Below are positions 34,214 through 46,383 of a DNA stretch of 64,000 nt, piece by piece. Below the pieces are notes generated by a model. It saw nothing but the letters and a program-made list of their open reading frames with translations, was not told the DNA's origin and ran no database searches. Source of the stretch: Coriaria nepalensis (lineage: Eukaryota > Streptophyta > Magnoliopsida > Cucurbitales > Coriariaceae). The stretch covers positions 5,032,001-5,096,000 of the forward strand of contig CP114483.1 in assembly GCA_027186245.1 (NCBI GenBank). The letters are read 5' to 3'. Position 1 is the stretch's first letter; each line of letters begins with the position of its first letter. The position numbers were made by a program, and so were the translations under genes.

Positions 34214-35410
34214 TTACATTCTTGTAATGAATACAATCTCCATTTTCGTGAACAGTAACCGTGATGTAATTAAAGTCTTAACGATAAGCAATATTAAGAA
34301 AATGAAAGATGATATTGAGTTTTTCCTTGGAATTGCTGATATCAATCTCGTCTTATCGATACGCCTATGAACTCCACTACCATGAGCACTGCCGAATAAA
34401 AAGCTCTTTATGAGAGGTGGGAGACAGAATCGTTTGAGTCTTAAGGCCATGAAGAGAACCATTTCTAAGCATCTTATAGGTTGTTTGCCTGAGATCAAAA
34501 AAGCCAAACAATTTATTACTATTGTAGAACAAGTGTACCAAATATTCAATAAGGTCGAGGCTGAAAACCTGATAGAAGAAATGACGAGTTTGAAATATGA
34601 TCCTATGATGGGTGTGAGGGAAAACATCCTCAAGTTGGTTTATTATCAATCCAGACTCAAGAGTTACATAATAGACATTCCTGAAAACTTCATCGTTTAT
34701 CATTCCCTACCCTAAATTCACTTTTCTTGAGTTCAGTCAGATCAAAACTTCATATAATGTGAAAAATAAAATTTGGGATATTAAGTACCTTATTTTATAG
34801 TGTGTGGGTGAGGAGGAGAAGTTGAAGAAAAAAGGTTATATAGTTTCCTTATTTGTTTCAATGAATCAAGATATCATTAAACTTCTAAGATAGGCATGAA
34901 GATGAAACTAAACAGACTCACAAGGTATGATATTCTATAGCTACTTTAAAAAAAGACCTCAAGCTGGTGTATTATTAATTCAGACTCAACAGTTACATAA
35001 TAGATATTTTTAAAAACTTCATCGTCTATCATTCCCTACCCTAAATTCACTTCTCTTGAGTTTAGTCAGATCAAAACTTCATATAATGTGAAAAATTAAA
35101 TTTGGGATGTTAAATACCTTATTTTATAGTGTGTGGCCGAGGAGGAGAAGTTGAAGAAAAAGGGTTATATAGTTTCCTTATTTGTTTCAATGAATCAAGA
35201 TATCATTAAACTTCTAAGATGGGTATGAAGATGAAACTAGATAGACTCACAAGGTATGATATTCTATAGCTACTTTAAAAAAAGACCTCAGGTATTTTTT
35301 TTACAAGAAGAGCTGAGTGTACTAAATATGTTTCATGGTTAGAAAAACATAATAAGTATAAAGAAGAAGGCGTTGATGAGGGGATGAAAACATATGAGGC
35401 ATGAATCAAA
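34214..35410 (+). pseudogene. copia gag remnant with internal tandem duplication
   Basis: It starts near an ATG at 34227 (MNTISIFVN). KKMKDDIEFFLGIADINLVL follows, then NRLSLKAMKRTISKHLIGCL, QVYQIFNKVEAENLIEEMTS and YQSRLKSYIIDIPENFIVYH, the classic copia Gag course. A stop follows, then SQIKTSYNVKN and CVAEEEKLKKKGY in other frames. Bases 34628-34956 are repeated at 34957-35285, so the second half of gag is present twice. No pol follows. Stops and frameshifts throughout. Confidence 0.75.
34628..35285 (+). repeat. 329-bp tandem duplication inside the gag remnant
   Basis: CCTCAAGTTGGTTTATTATC at 34628 recurs as CCTCAAGCTGGTGTATTATT at 34957. The copies run in register (offset 329) to AAAAGACCTCA at 34961 and 35290. 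They differ at scattered positions only. Confidence 0.9.
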
Positions 35411-36389
35411 GCTCAAAGAATGAATAGCTTTTGAGCAACCTTTTTTAGTAATAATTTATATTTGGCTTTTAAAATTTTTTTTTTTTGACAAAATCAAATA
35501 TTAGTCTTGGGAACAATAAAGTTATTTTGCCTTTAGATTATTAAGTTGGTGGCTATTAGGTTTTGATATGTAGTTATGTGAATTTTATTTTTCCTCATAT
35601 AAATATTTATTATTGTTGAACGTTTAGCTTCTAAGAGACCACATTCAAAGAACAAGTTTTATGGCATTAGAGTTTAGGTCATATTTCTAAAAGGAGAATG
35701 AAAAGGGTGTTAAAGAGAATATTTTTCAAATCCTTGATTGAATATTGTAGATAAGGTTATCAATTCATTAAATAAGCTAACAAAGTCTCATTATGATCAA
35801 CCGTCAATAGTTTAAGTTTAATCTTCTTACCATCTTCATTAAAAGGAATGAAAGCACATCTTTTATATCCGATCATCAAAACATATTTAATATATTTCCA
35901 CGTACAAACCCATTAATATATTACCACGTACAAGGCATATCCATATGATGTATCCCACCAGGCCAGTGATAAGCAATTCTTCTCGGGTTATTTATCAAGT
36001 ACGTTTCCCTATGTTTCCTTTAAGTATCAATATGATATGTATCCGATATAGGTACACCAAAACGATTGATCCATTTATGTATGTTTCCTAACTTCCACCC
36101 TATTGAACATCAATTTAAGTAATCAGTTTGATAGCCAGACCTTAACGTGATTACTAAAATAAGAAGGTGCCTAATTTTTCACAACCCGAGTAATTTTTAT
36201 GCTATTAAGCTCATAACATATCCACGAGAGCACCCCTACGAGACGTGTAGATTAATGAAATTGATTGTTTTTTTTCAGGTTAGTTTTGATTAAGTATATG
36301 TAAATAACACATTCTCAATATTAATTGCAAGTTTACAGTGATAAATGTAATCTTATCTAATTCTTTTCAATCTTCTTTTATTTCTCCAG
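35411..36389. other. AT-rich interval before the P450 exon 2 remnant
   Basis: No coding sequence was recognised. It contains a short repeat of CGTACAA with ATTAATATATT-like DNA near 35890-35930. The last part could be the P450 intron, which would end TTTCTCCAG at 36381-36389. No matching P450 exon 1 was found in it. Confidence 0.4.
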
Positions 36390-37006
36390 ACACTAATAAT
36401 AGCAGGAGCTTTCTCAACCTCTGGTGTCTTGACATTGACTTTGGCACTACTACTGAATAATCGTCATGCTTTGAAGAAGCTTCAAGATGAAGAACGTATA
36501 AGGAAGGGAAGAGTAGCAAGAAATTCTGACATCGACAATTTGGTCTACCTTCAAGCAGTTGTTAAGGAGACAATAAGATTAAACCCGATTATATCATACA
36601 TGCCAAGACAATTCACCGACCATTGCATGATTGGTGGTTACCATGTTTCTAAAGGCACCGATTGTCGGTCAATCTTAGGAAGATACATATCGACCCAACC
36701 ATTTGGTCCGATCCTCTTGAGTTCAAAACGGAAAGATTTCTTACGACACACAAAGATGTTGATGCTAGGGCCAATGTTTTGAGCTCTTGCCTTTCGGTGC
36801 TAGTAGGAGAGCGTGTCGTTGCTCAAATATGGCTCTCCAAATGATACACTAGATGCTTGGTAGTTTGATACATGCTTTTAAGATTGAAACGCTTAGATAA
36901 TGCACCTGTGGATATGACTGAAAGTGTTGAAGTTGCGGTGAGCTGAAAAGCTAACCCACTTGAAGTTCGGATTAAGCCACGTCTTTTACTCGACCTCTAT
37001 GAATGA
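36390..37006 (+). pseudogene. Cytochrome P450 exon 2 pseudogene, CYP82-like
   Basis: The exon opens after TTTCTCCAG with TLIIAGAFSTSGVLTLTLAL (I-helix), then LKKLQDEE, DIDNLVYLQAVVKETIRLNP (K-helix with intact E-x-x-R) and GGYHVSKGT. Near 36660 the frame shifts to [20 protein letters not shown]. Near 36775 it shifts again to [20 protein letters not shown], the heme loop. There the Cys ligand remains, but FxxGxRxCxG has lost both Gly (Ser and Cys instead). The end reads NPLEVRIKPRLLLDLYE and a stop at 37004-37006. The I-helix has lost the usual A/G-G-x-D/E-T-T acid-threonine pair. CYP82 enzymes are ER-membrane oxygenases of specialised metabolism. No exon 1 lies upstream. Confidence 0.8.
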
Positions 37007-37340
37007 ATTATCTTTGTATTTTATGAGCACAGACGAAAGAAGGTCTGATTGGCCGGTAACTTGTTGTTGCCTATACAAATATTTAGCTACTAATTAAGAA
37101 TGTTGGAAGTTTAAATAAAGTAAGTGTGTTGATTAGTCGACCACCTTGACCACCGCGAAAGTTTCTGTTGTGAATGTTATTAATGTGGACCTGCAAAAAA
37201 TTCTTGATGTATCTCAATGATAAAACTCTTAAAGAACTAAATCTAAGTAACAAAGAATATGACTAACTGATTGAATATAGGCGATCGCTGTGGGCCAAAT
37301 GCTTACACGATCAAGTCCATTTCTTTGATTAGAATATTAT
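37007..37340. other. Short interval between P450 remnant and copy B
   Basis: No gene was seen. It is presumably former P450 3' flank, ending in the TATTA target site (37336-37340). Confidence 0.5.
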
Positions 37341-38458
37341 GTTGGAAAATGAGTATATTAACATGCTATGTTTATGCTTGATTTTGAGTGTGACCCACTT
37401 CGTGTAAACGAAGGTCAAAGTTGATTCGGATTCTCCTCCGTGAGAGTTTCGAATCGGTATATAGTATGCTCAAAATGATTAATGGGTGAATAAGAAATTG
37501 AATCTCAAAGTGCAACTATTGAAATTGTTTGAAGGAGGAAAAATGAAGGATAAAATTTTATCCCACATTGGAAAAAAAAACAAGTGGGAAAGTGTTTATA
37601 TAGAATTGCACATTTGATAATAGATAATAAAATATAACCTAGAATACTCTCTTTTATGCACTCCTACATGGGGGTGCAAATCTAAATTGAATTGGGTTTA
37701 GCTCATGTGCGCCTGCATTTATGCGTGTCGAATGTCGACCGGAAAATGATCCGGTTTGCCTTAGACCTCTTTTTGTTTTTCTCCCGAATATTATTATTTT
37801 TTCTGCAGAAGATAAAAGGTTTGAAGATAAAAGGTTTGAAGATAAAAGGAAGAAATTTAATTTCATGATATTTAAACATGAATTCAACCCAAATTAATTC
37901 TCATTCCCTTCATGAGCCTATAAATTGACATTTTCCTTCCACTTGAAAACACATAATAAAAAATGAAATCTCTCATTTCTCTAATTTCCTTCATCTATCT
38001 AGAGTTATAAGTTTCTAGTATGGTAGAGTTCGAGCCATTGTATGAGTTCGTAGAGAATAGTTCGGTGGTGTGCCGCTACTATTCGTCTCCGTTATATCCA
38101 GGGAGACAGACGCCATTCAACCTTCTGCACCGACGTGAGGGGGCGAATCTATTTTAATGAAACTGTTGCATAACATGTCTCGGTTTGATTCTATGTTGCT
38201 GCTATCTTCTTCCTATTCTGTTCTGTTTTCAGATTCTGTTCTATTCTATTTTTACAGATTATATTTTATTCTGCTTTTTATAGATTCTGCTCTGTTCTAT
38301 TCTATTTTTTTACAAATTATATTTTGTTCTTTTTTTTTTCAGATTCTGTTATGTTATGTTTTACTATTCCATTTTACATACTATTCTATTTTATAGCATC
38401 AATATTTTCTTAATTACTGTTTACTATATTCTGTTCATTATATATAAATAGTCTTACA
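37341..38458 (+). repeat. 5' LTR of copy B (1118 bp)
   Basis: It carries the same landmarks as the copy A LTRs, including GTTTATATAGAATTGCACAT near 37592 and the T-rich TTCTATTTTACAGATTATAT zone at about 38200-38400. It has a tripled TTTGAAGATAAAAGG unit near 37817-37850 that is not tripled in the others. Confidence 0.9.
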
Positions 38459-39234
38459 ACTTAAAATAGATTCTTTATATATATATAATAAACAAATTTA
38501 ATTTAATCAAATTCAAAATATTTTCTATGTAATAAATAAAACAACATATGTTAATGAAACGTTTCTTTAAACTAAATGTTTCTATGTTAGTATTAATGTA
38601 ATATACTCTAACGTCAAATTCTATAACGGATTTAATATCAATGTAACAGATTTACTCTAATGTCAAAGTGGAAATGGTTTTGTCAACATAAATGTGGGTT
38701 TACATATTTGATTGTGTTCATATGTCTTGAATTATAATTGCATAAATTCTGTGCAATAGAGATTAATTAGTATCTTAATTGTAAAATTTGGATCAAAGGA
38801 TGAATTGAACCTATATAAATATATTGTGGTTATTGGTGTGATCAATTAATGCATAATTGACAATTATAATTGTATTATAAATTTTGTAATTGTTTTACAT
38901 TTGATTATTGATGCTACGATTTTAATTTATAGCTATTAAGAAAATTAATTATAAAGGTTTATTAAATAAACCTTTAATGTCTAGTTAAAGTTATAACAAT
39001 TTCGAAATTAGTTCAAACCGGTTCGATATTTATTTGTAATGGTTCAAAGTTATTTTGTGACGGTTTGGAATTAATTTGCATTAGTGTAAAATTAATTCAT
39101 ATGGTTTCAAAAATGCAATGGCTTTTAACATTTTGAAGGTTGTTTACAGTTTTTCTTCTTTATGAGTTTTAATGATTTATAACTGTTTAGTTACTAAGAT
39201 ACTACATCATATCAATGTGTGTGTAATTTCAGAA

Positions 39235-40160
39235 ATGGAATCTGAAAGTAGCCGACAAGCTGTTGCTATCGAGATGACCCCTTCTGTCACTCAAGTCACT
39301 CATTTTGTGGTTCTTCCTGTGAACCATGGTGAGAAACCTGAGAAATTCAACGGACATAATTTCAAAAGGTGGCAGTAAAAGACGTTGTTTTACTTGTTTA
39401 CACTGAATCTTGTGAGATTCTTAAAGGAGAGTGTTCTTGTGCTCAAAGATGATGAGCATGATGTCCAAGCGGTCAGTGCTGTTGATGCTTGGAATCATTA
39501 TAACTTTCTATGTCAGAATTATATAATGAATGGTTTGACCAACTCTCTGTACTCTGTGTATGGTACAAAGAAAATGGCAAAGGAGCTATGGGATGCCTTA
39601 GACCATAAATATAAAATCGAGGATGCCGGTACTAAGAAGGCTATTATAGGCCGGTTCCTTGACTATAAAATGGTGGATTCCAAGACTGTAGTCAATCATG
39701 TTCAAGAACTTCAAGTAATTTTACATGAAATTCATGCCAAGGGGATGACTTTAAGTGAAACCTTCCAAGTAGCTGCTATTATTGAGAAGCTTCTGCCCGG
39801 ATGGAAGGATTTCAAAAACTTTCTTAAGCATAAGCGAAAGGAGATGAATATCAAAAATTTGAGTGTTCGACTTCGAATTGAAGAAGATAATCAAAATTTC
39901 AATAAGAAAGAGATTATTCAACATGAGGCAAGGACTAATGTTGTGGAATATGGCCAGGATTCCAAAAGAACCAACAAATGCTCTAAGTTGGGACCGAAAG
40001 GAGAAGTCTCAAAGAAGCAAACTAAGTTTCAAGGGAAATGCTTTAACTGATGGGTTACAATTATTCGGATTGTAGGCTCCCAAAGAAGAAATCAAGCCAA
40101 GAATCAAATATGGTGGAAGATATTGCTCAAGATATCTCAGACCTTGATCTCTTCGCTTAG
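39235..40160 (+). pseudogene. copia gag of copy B
   Basis: It begins MESESSRQAVAIEMTPSVTQ with the start codon kept, after an intron-like TGTAATTTCAG. It continues FNGHNFKRWQ to a TAA at 39376-39378, then FLKESVLVLKDDEHDVQAVS, AKELWDALDHKYK, VQELQVILHEIHAKG and RLRIEEDNQNF. The knuckle is broken just after GKCFN by an indel, so the DCRxPKK-like tail is out of frame to the TAG at 40160. The changes differ from those of copy A, so each copy decayed on its own. Confidence 0.8.
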
Positions 40161-40656
40161 TTTATTTTGTTTAAAAGTGGGAAAAGTTTGTTAGATGAGC
40201 TTATAAGCTAAATAAAATGTAATGATCTTTTGAGAAATTAATAAAATAAAGCTAGCTATTTTATTAGTTGCTTGTGTCTTTATAATCTATAGCATGCTAG
40301 ATTAGAATATGTTAATTATGATTCTATGTGTAGAATAATTAACATGGATCGTATATTAAATTTTTCCCTGAGAAAATAAACAAGGTCATTATTTAAAATG
40401 AGTATCAAACTTCTTTGTTTAATCGATAAGAAGAGATATGTTCTCCTTGAAATATATATTTATGAGAAGGTTGAAAATGAACAAAATATAAATGATTTCT
40501 AGTGTTTATCATACTCAAGAACAAGAAAATAAATAAGAGAACTAGGACATAAAATCTTATAGTCCAAAATTTTATTGTTAGAAGATAAATATTAAAACTT
40601 TAAGAAGGCAAGGAAAAGTTTTAGTAAACTATTCTCAATTATAATTATCCATGGAT

Positions 40657-40746
40657 AACATTGCGGATCCGCTAACCAAAGAGTTAAATAGAGAGTTACT
40701 TGAAAAATCATCAAGGGAAATGGGACTAAAGCCCATGAAAGAGTAA
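40657..40746 (+). pseudogene. Residual RNase H C-terminus of copy B
   Basis: Codes for NIADPLTKELNRELLEKSSR, then EMGLKPMKE and a stop. It is better preserved than in copy A (NIADPLTK intact). It shows that both copies share the same pol deletion. Confidence 0.8.
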
Positions 40747-41348
40747 GTCAATACAATGGAAACCCAACCTAGTTGATTGGAGATACTAAGATTTAGGTTT
40801 AAATAGACAACCTAGTTATATAAGATTTAATTATATCACTGTGGGGGGGGGGGTATCCTCCTATCCATTCCCATGATGAAATAGTGATGCCCGTAAGAGA
40901 AATGATAAGCTATGCTTTTAATGATTCTTAGGCGTCGAAAATTTGAACAGAGTAAAATAGGTTACTTTTGATTAAGAATCACCTATGTGAGAGAGAAGTG
41001 GGACCGCTTCTAAGGGAATTAACTTGGGCATAATTCTCATTAACTCTTGCAGAACCAGACAGATGTTCAAGGCCAAAATGAAAATAACAATGAGAACTCA
41101 AGTGTGTCAGGAAAGATTCATGTGTGAAGTATATTATTGTTTACATGAACGACAGAACAGTTCAAAGACATCGGTCTACTGATCAGCTAGTAAAATCAAT
41201 GTACTTTTACAAGGGAAGGTTCAAAGGTTGATACCTACCAATCCTATGCAGGTTTCAAACTGTCGAACTCTATCTCCAGGTCAAAAATGTTTTAATGTCG
41301 AAAAATATATGTTTTAGTTAATCCGTCAATTTCATTCATGTAGGGGAT

Positions 41349-42506
41349 TGTTGGAAAATGAGCATATCAACATGCTATGTTTATGCTTGATTTTGAGTCG
41401 GGCCCACGTCGTGTAAACAAAATGTAAAAGCTGATTTGAATTCTCCTTCGTGAGAGCTTCGAATCGGTATATGGTACGCTCAAAATGATAAATGGGTGAA
41501 TGAAAAATTGAATCTTAAATTGCAACCATTAGAATGGTTTGAAGGAGGAAAAATGAAGGAGAAAAGTTTATCCCACATTAGAAAGAAGAACAAGTGGGAA
41601 GGTGTTTATATAGAATTGCACATTTGTTAATGGGTAATAAAATATAAGCTAAAATGCTATCTCTTATGCACTCTTGCAGGAGGGTGCAAATCCGAACCGG
41701 ATCAGGCTTAGCTCGTGTGCGACTGCACTTGGGCGCGTCGAATGTCGGCTTGAAAACGACCTGATTTTCCTTAGGCCTCTTTTTATTTTTCTCCCGGATA
41801 TTTTTTTTTCTTCTGTAGAAGATGAAATGATGAAATTTAATTTCATCATATTTAAACTTGAATTAAACATAAATTAATTCTCATTCCCCTCATGAGCCTA
41901 TAAATTGACATCTTCCTCCCATTTGAAAACACACAATAAAAAATGAAATCTCTCATCTCTCTAATTTCCTTCCTCCTTTTAGAGTTCTAAGTTTCTAGTG
42001 TGATAGAGTTCGAGCCATTATTTGAATTCGCTGGGAATAGTTTAGTGGTGCGCCGCTACTATTCATCTCCGTTGAATCCTGAGAGATAGACGCCGTTCAA
42101 CCTTCTACACCAACGTAAGGGGCCGAATCTGTTTTAAGGAAATTGTTGCATAACATGCCTCAGATTGATTCTCTGTTACTGCTCTGTTCTTCATATTCTA
42201 TTCTGTTTTCATATTCTGTTCAATTTATTTTAACTATTCTATTTTTTTTTTAGATTATGTTATGTTCTATTTTACTGTTCTGTTATATTTTTACAGATTA
42301 TATTCTATTTTGCTTTTTACAGATTATGCTATATTCTGTTTTACTATTTTATTCTATTTTTTTATAGATTATATTCTTTTTTTTTTTTCAAATTCTATTA
42401 TGTTTCATTTTACTATTTCATTTTATATATTATTCTATTTTAAAGCATCACTTTTTTTTAGTTACTATTTACTATATTATGTTTATTATATATAAATAGT
42501 TTTACA
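41349..42506 (+). repeat. 3' LTR of copy B (1158 bp)
   Basis: It runs from TGTTGGAAAATGAG to AAATAGTTTTACA and is followed by TATTA. The T-rich zone is at about 42180-42430. Confidence 0.9.
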
Positions 42507-42511
42507 TATTA

Positions 42512-43440
42512 ACGAAAAATGTGAACATGGAAATTGAGGTTAATAAAAATTTACAAGTTCGATACTCGGTGAACTTTGGATAGAAACAATCTGTAAGGAT
42601 AAATTCCAAGTATGGATCTATTAGTGCTAAGACTAAAGTTTCACCTCCGTCTTCTATTTATAGGTTAAAATTGACAGACTTACTACCTTGAACATGTGGC
42701 AGGTTGACAACGTGCGGATGTCCGTCCGGCATACTAGGAACGATTTCCTCATTTTAAGAACCTTGATTCCTAAGATCATGGGATCTTAATATTCATCTCG
42801 TTACAAGTTCTTTTGATGCGAGTTAGCTTAAATTTCAGGATCCACAAACTCCACAAATCATTTTATCCTTCCTGTTTGCCACGGCATATATGTCAGCAAA
42901 TCTCGAAATACAGAATTTCCTATTGAATTTTTTATCTCTCCTGACCTTTAGACAAAAAAAAAAAGATAAATAAATAAATAAATCACAATTATTATCAGAT
43001 AATAAACAATTAGATATGTTATCTACATGTTTGAATATTCTTTGTCCTTTCCTTTTCGCTGATAACTGTATCACATGCTATCCGAGTCGCTGACTCTATA
43101 TATATATAGATCTTAATAAAATGACATAAAATATAACAAGGTGGGAATAACACTAATCCCTTGCAAGCAATATGCCACATGTTAAGTGCTACCAAGAATT
43201 TTTCCGATTCTCAAGGTGCGTAAATTAAACATCTCGGTGCATGTGCCCAATTCTTGTCTCAAATCATACGCTGTCTGGTTAGAAAGACAAATTCACATGA
43301 AAGGGAGAGAACTTTCAGGGATAGAACCAGAGTTGGGGCAAATTTAGTCGTTTTCTATTTTGGGATTAAATATAACAGAAGTCATGCGTAACATACATTA
43401 TCTAAGGATCCCCATGGGCCATGCGTAGTAGTAATGCTGT
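42512..43440. other. Intergenic region upstream of P450 exon 1 remnant
   Basis: No gene was supported. There is an (AAAT)n tract near 42965-42980 and a TA-repeat near 43095-43109. Probably former P450 promoter DNA. Confidence 0.4.
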
Positions 43441-43451
43441 CTATATATAAA
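43441..43451 (+). promoter_or_regulatory. Candidate TATA box before the P450 exon 1 remnant
   Basis: CTATATATAAA lies about 40 bp before the ATG at 43481. This leaves only a very short leader, so the assignment is weak. Confidence 0.3.
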
Positions 43452-43480
43452 TACATACACATATAAGTTAAAAGAGCAAA

Positions 43481-46367
43481 ATGGATCAACCTCTTAAACC
43501 TGCAATATTGGTCAACATATTAAGTTCCAACGTTATAGCAAGTCATCTTTTCCATTCTTTCCTTGCTCTCTTACTATATTGTATCTTAACTAAACCTAAA
43601 AGCACAGTCTCAAAGCCCTTAAAATCACACCCAGTTCTAGGTGCATGCCAATATTGTCATGACCCAAACCTATTGTGACTGGCACGTGATCCTATATATA
43701 ATTTCCCTTGTTATATAAGCCTCTGAGTATAATCTTATAAACTTAACAATACATATACATATATATATTTATAAGATCATTGTACAATATGAAACACACT
43801 TCATTAATTACTAAGGTCAATATACATGCTGAATATGTTCGACGGAGCGACCTACTAGACCACATGAGCCTTATTTACATTTCAAAAATGGACTACAAAA
43901 GAATCAAAAGAAAATTCCTAACACCCTAAAAGGAGTAGTCGATCAAAGGAAGCGCAAACTCCCGACAAAGTATCCCTGGTGCTAACTAAGCAGGATCCAC
44001 TATCTGGAGAAGGAAAAAATTCAATGAAGATAGTGTGAGTCAAAACTCAGTAAATTAATATTGCACAGTTACGTGTTCGGGACAAGATTCATTTAAACAT
44101 GTATAACCATAAAATGAATCATCATCATAGTTCCAATGCAATATTTTACCTTCAAACTAAAGAAGTCCACATGACTAAATCAATCATGATACCAATATCA
44201 ATTCTCATTACTTATGTTAAACATATCAACTGCGCGATACCATAATTCGACAACCCAACACAAATAAAACATCACAATGTACCCACACAAGGGTTCACAT
44301 CATTACACACAAGTCGTTAACTATATATTTATTTTCTTGCCATATACGGCTATAACTCATATATATATACTCGTATAACTCCGCACACGCAATATATATA
44401 ACCAATCAAGGTGCACCAAGGATATCATTCTTGCTGATAGCTATAGTTATCCTAACGACTCACCAATCAATCAGACAATATGCAATCATATCGCAATTAA
44501 ATCCATATGCACAATCGCACCCATTTGTCATATAATTCCTTCATTATCACGATACTTAAGACAATCATGCCTTCACCAAGAATTCATGTGCATGTCATGA
44601 AACATGAATATACTTAAAAATCATCATGAACTTAGTTTCCTATATGCTTGTCCCGCTTAGTGCATGCCGTTTCAAATAACCATTTTAAAACCAAGTTTTT
44701 CCAACAATCACTAACATGATGAACAATCAATTACACTAACTTATATCCAATTCAACAATTCATCATACATGAAGGATTTGAAATACTTTACGTAACCATA
44801 TAATATTTACTCATAGTGGGATACGTCAAAATTATAAAAGAAAGTGATTCAACCGGACTCTGGTGGAGGGGCTCTCGACGAACCTATTTCTGAAAAACAA
44901 AGAATTTATAATTATAGTTCCGATTTTAAATAACTATAGGACTAAATAGGAAATCTAACTCCGCCCCCTTCGACGTCATAATACTAGTTAGTTGGTATTA
45001 AGGCTAACTTAACTCGATCAATCCATCATATTCATAATTTCAATAGTAAAACACAACCTCTTACACATTTTGTTTAGTTCCACAACACTATAATTCCAAT
45101 AAAATAGGTTGCTAACTCCGCAGTCAACTCCGATAATGATTTGACCAATACAGACATAATTCTTCATAAGCCCTAACTATCCCAATTCGATTTTTTTTTT
45201 GAACCAATACTTTACTAATCTAACATTATTTTAAATTTACTATACTCACTTCCAATTTCCAACAAACCCATATACCAATTATTATGCTCTTCAATTTTCC
45301 TATATCCATTCTACCATAATTGTTACAATTTAACCCATGTCCTAATAATTCCTTCACAAACCCTGATTTTCCACAAATCAATTTAACAACTAATTCCGAC
45401 CATTAAACTAGTAGATTCAAACTATCCAAGTTCGAGAAACAACTTTCATCATGGTTAAGAAGTGAAATTCTGAAAATTTTGGAGATTAGGGTTCTTACCT
45501 TAAATTAGAAGAGGAATGCCCCATTTTTCAAAATTGAGGAGAGAACCAAGCTAAGTACGAGTAGAATTTGAATAAACTGCCATGATTCGCAAATCTTAGC
45601 CACGAAATCAAAATCAGAGAAGGTAGGGAGAGAGAGCGAGAGAAGTGAAATCTTTTTTTTTTCTTTGTTTCTTCTTTGGTTTATCGCAGCAGCAAAAGAA
45701 CTAAAGAGGTTTCAGTTTCAAAAATTATAGTTTGAACCCCTAAACTTTCACTATTATTGTTTTATCCCTTTGATTTTTCAACTCTTCCCTTTTATTTATT
45801 TATTTTTCCTTAGACTGGGTTCTCACAAATACTAGGTCATCTCCCACAATTAATGAGCAAAACCATACCTTTAATATAACCATAAGAGATTTGGTAAACG
45901 ATGCCAGACCCATTTGCCTAATTAGATTAGGCATCTTCTAAGGATTGGTCATTAGCAGCTATGACCTAGCCAAAGAATGCTTCATTGGCTCCATTGAGAT
46001 AATCATTTCAGATCGCCCTAAATTCATCACATTAAAATATCTCGGTTATAACTTTGCCGTGTTTAGTTTTGCCCTCTTAAGGCACATACTTGCATAACCC
46101 GAAACAGATCACCGCCTCAGAGCTACAAGCTGCCCTGTAGAACGGTTTGGAGATGTCTGAGATGATGAAACTAGGATTGCCTTAAAAGAGTTGTATAAGA
46201 GGTGTTCAAATGGGGTTTCTCATGTGGATTTGAAAGATTGGCTCGAGAAGTTTACTTTTAATAGGACCTTGAGAATGGTTGTGGGGAATCGGCTGGGAGA
46301 TCAAGATGATGATGATGTAGAAATTTGGCTTTTCATCTCAAAACCAATCGACAAAAAGAAGAGTTGA
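43481..46367 (+). pseudogene. Cytochrome P450 exon 1 pseudogene, CYP82-like, split by a solo LTR
   Basis: The 5' part (43481-43653) codes for MDQPLKPAILVNILSSNVIA, then a hydrophobic anchor (FHSFLALLLYCIL) and the SHPVLGA proline-rich hinge. A solo LTR (43654-45827) follows. Beyond it come LGHLPQLMSKTIPL, then PICLIRLGIF, a stop, GLVISSYDLAKECF, DRPKFITLKYLGYNFAVFSF, ALKELYKRCSNG, VDLKDWLEKFTFNRTLRMVV and DDDDVEIW, ending in a stop at 46365-46367. The LAKECF / RP / LGYN-F-A-x-F motifs are characteristic of CYP82. The rest of exon 1 and exon 2 are missing. Stops and indels in both parts. It cannot be the missing start of the 36390 remnant, because it lies downstream of it on the same strand. 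Confidence 0.75.
43654..45827 (-). mobile_element. Solo LTR, probably Ty3/gypsy chromovirus type (2174 bp)
   Basis: On the minus strand it reads TGTGAGAACCC...GGGTCATGACA, ends typical of long chromovirus LTRs. Flanks are AATAT (43649-43653) and AATAC (45828-45832), a 5-bp target duplication with one mutation. There is no internal domain. P450 coding sequence lies immediately on both sides, which confirms the insertion. Inside are AATAAATAAATAAAAGG (minus strand) and a CACGTG at 43683. Confidence 0.65.
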
Positions 46368-46383
46368 TTCATTTCTGTTATAT

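Larger units (their letters stand above)
37341..42506 (+). mobile_element. Non-autonomous copia-type element, copy B (pol deleted)
   Basis: LTRs at 37341-38458 and 41349-42506 start TGTTGGAAAA and end CTTACA or TTTACA. TATTA is duplicated at 37336-37340 and 42507-42511. It has the same internal plan as copy A: leader, gag, noncoding stretch, the RNase H tail (40657-40746), poly(G) (40843-40853), then the polypurine-like TAGGGGAT before the 3' LTR. Protease, integrase and reverse transcriptase are absent. The leader is about 300 bp shorter than in copy A. Confidence 0.9.

Noticed and set aside
42835..43074. Minus-strand frame with CGVC-like ending
   Set aside because: No recognisable domain; AT-rich low-complexity middle with an (AAAT)n tract.
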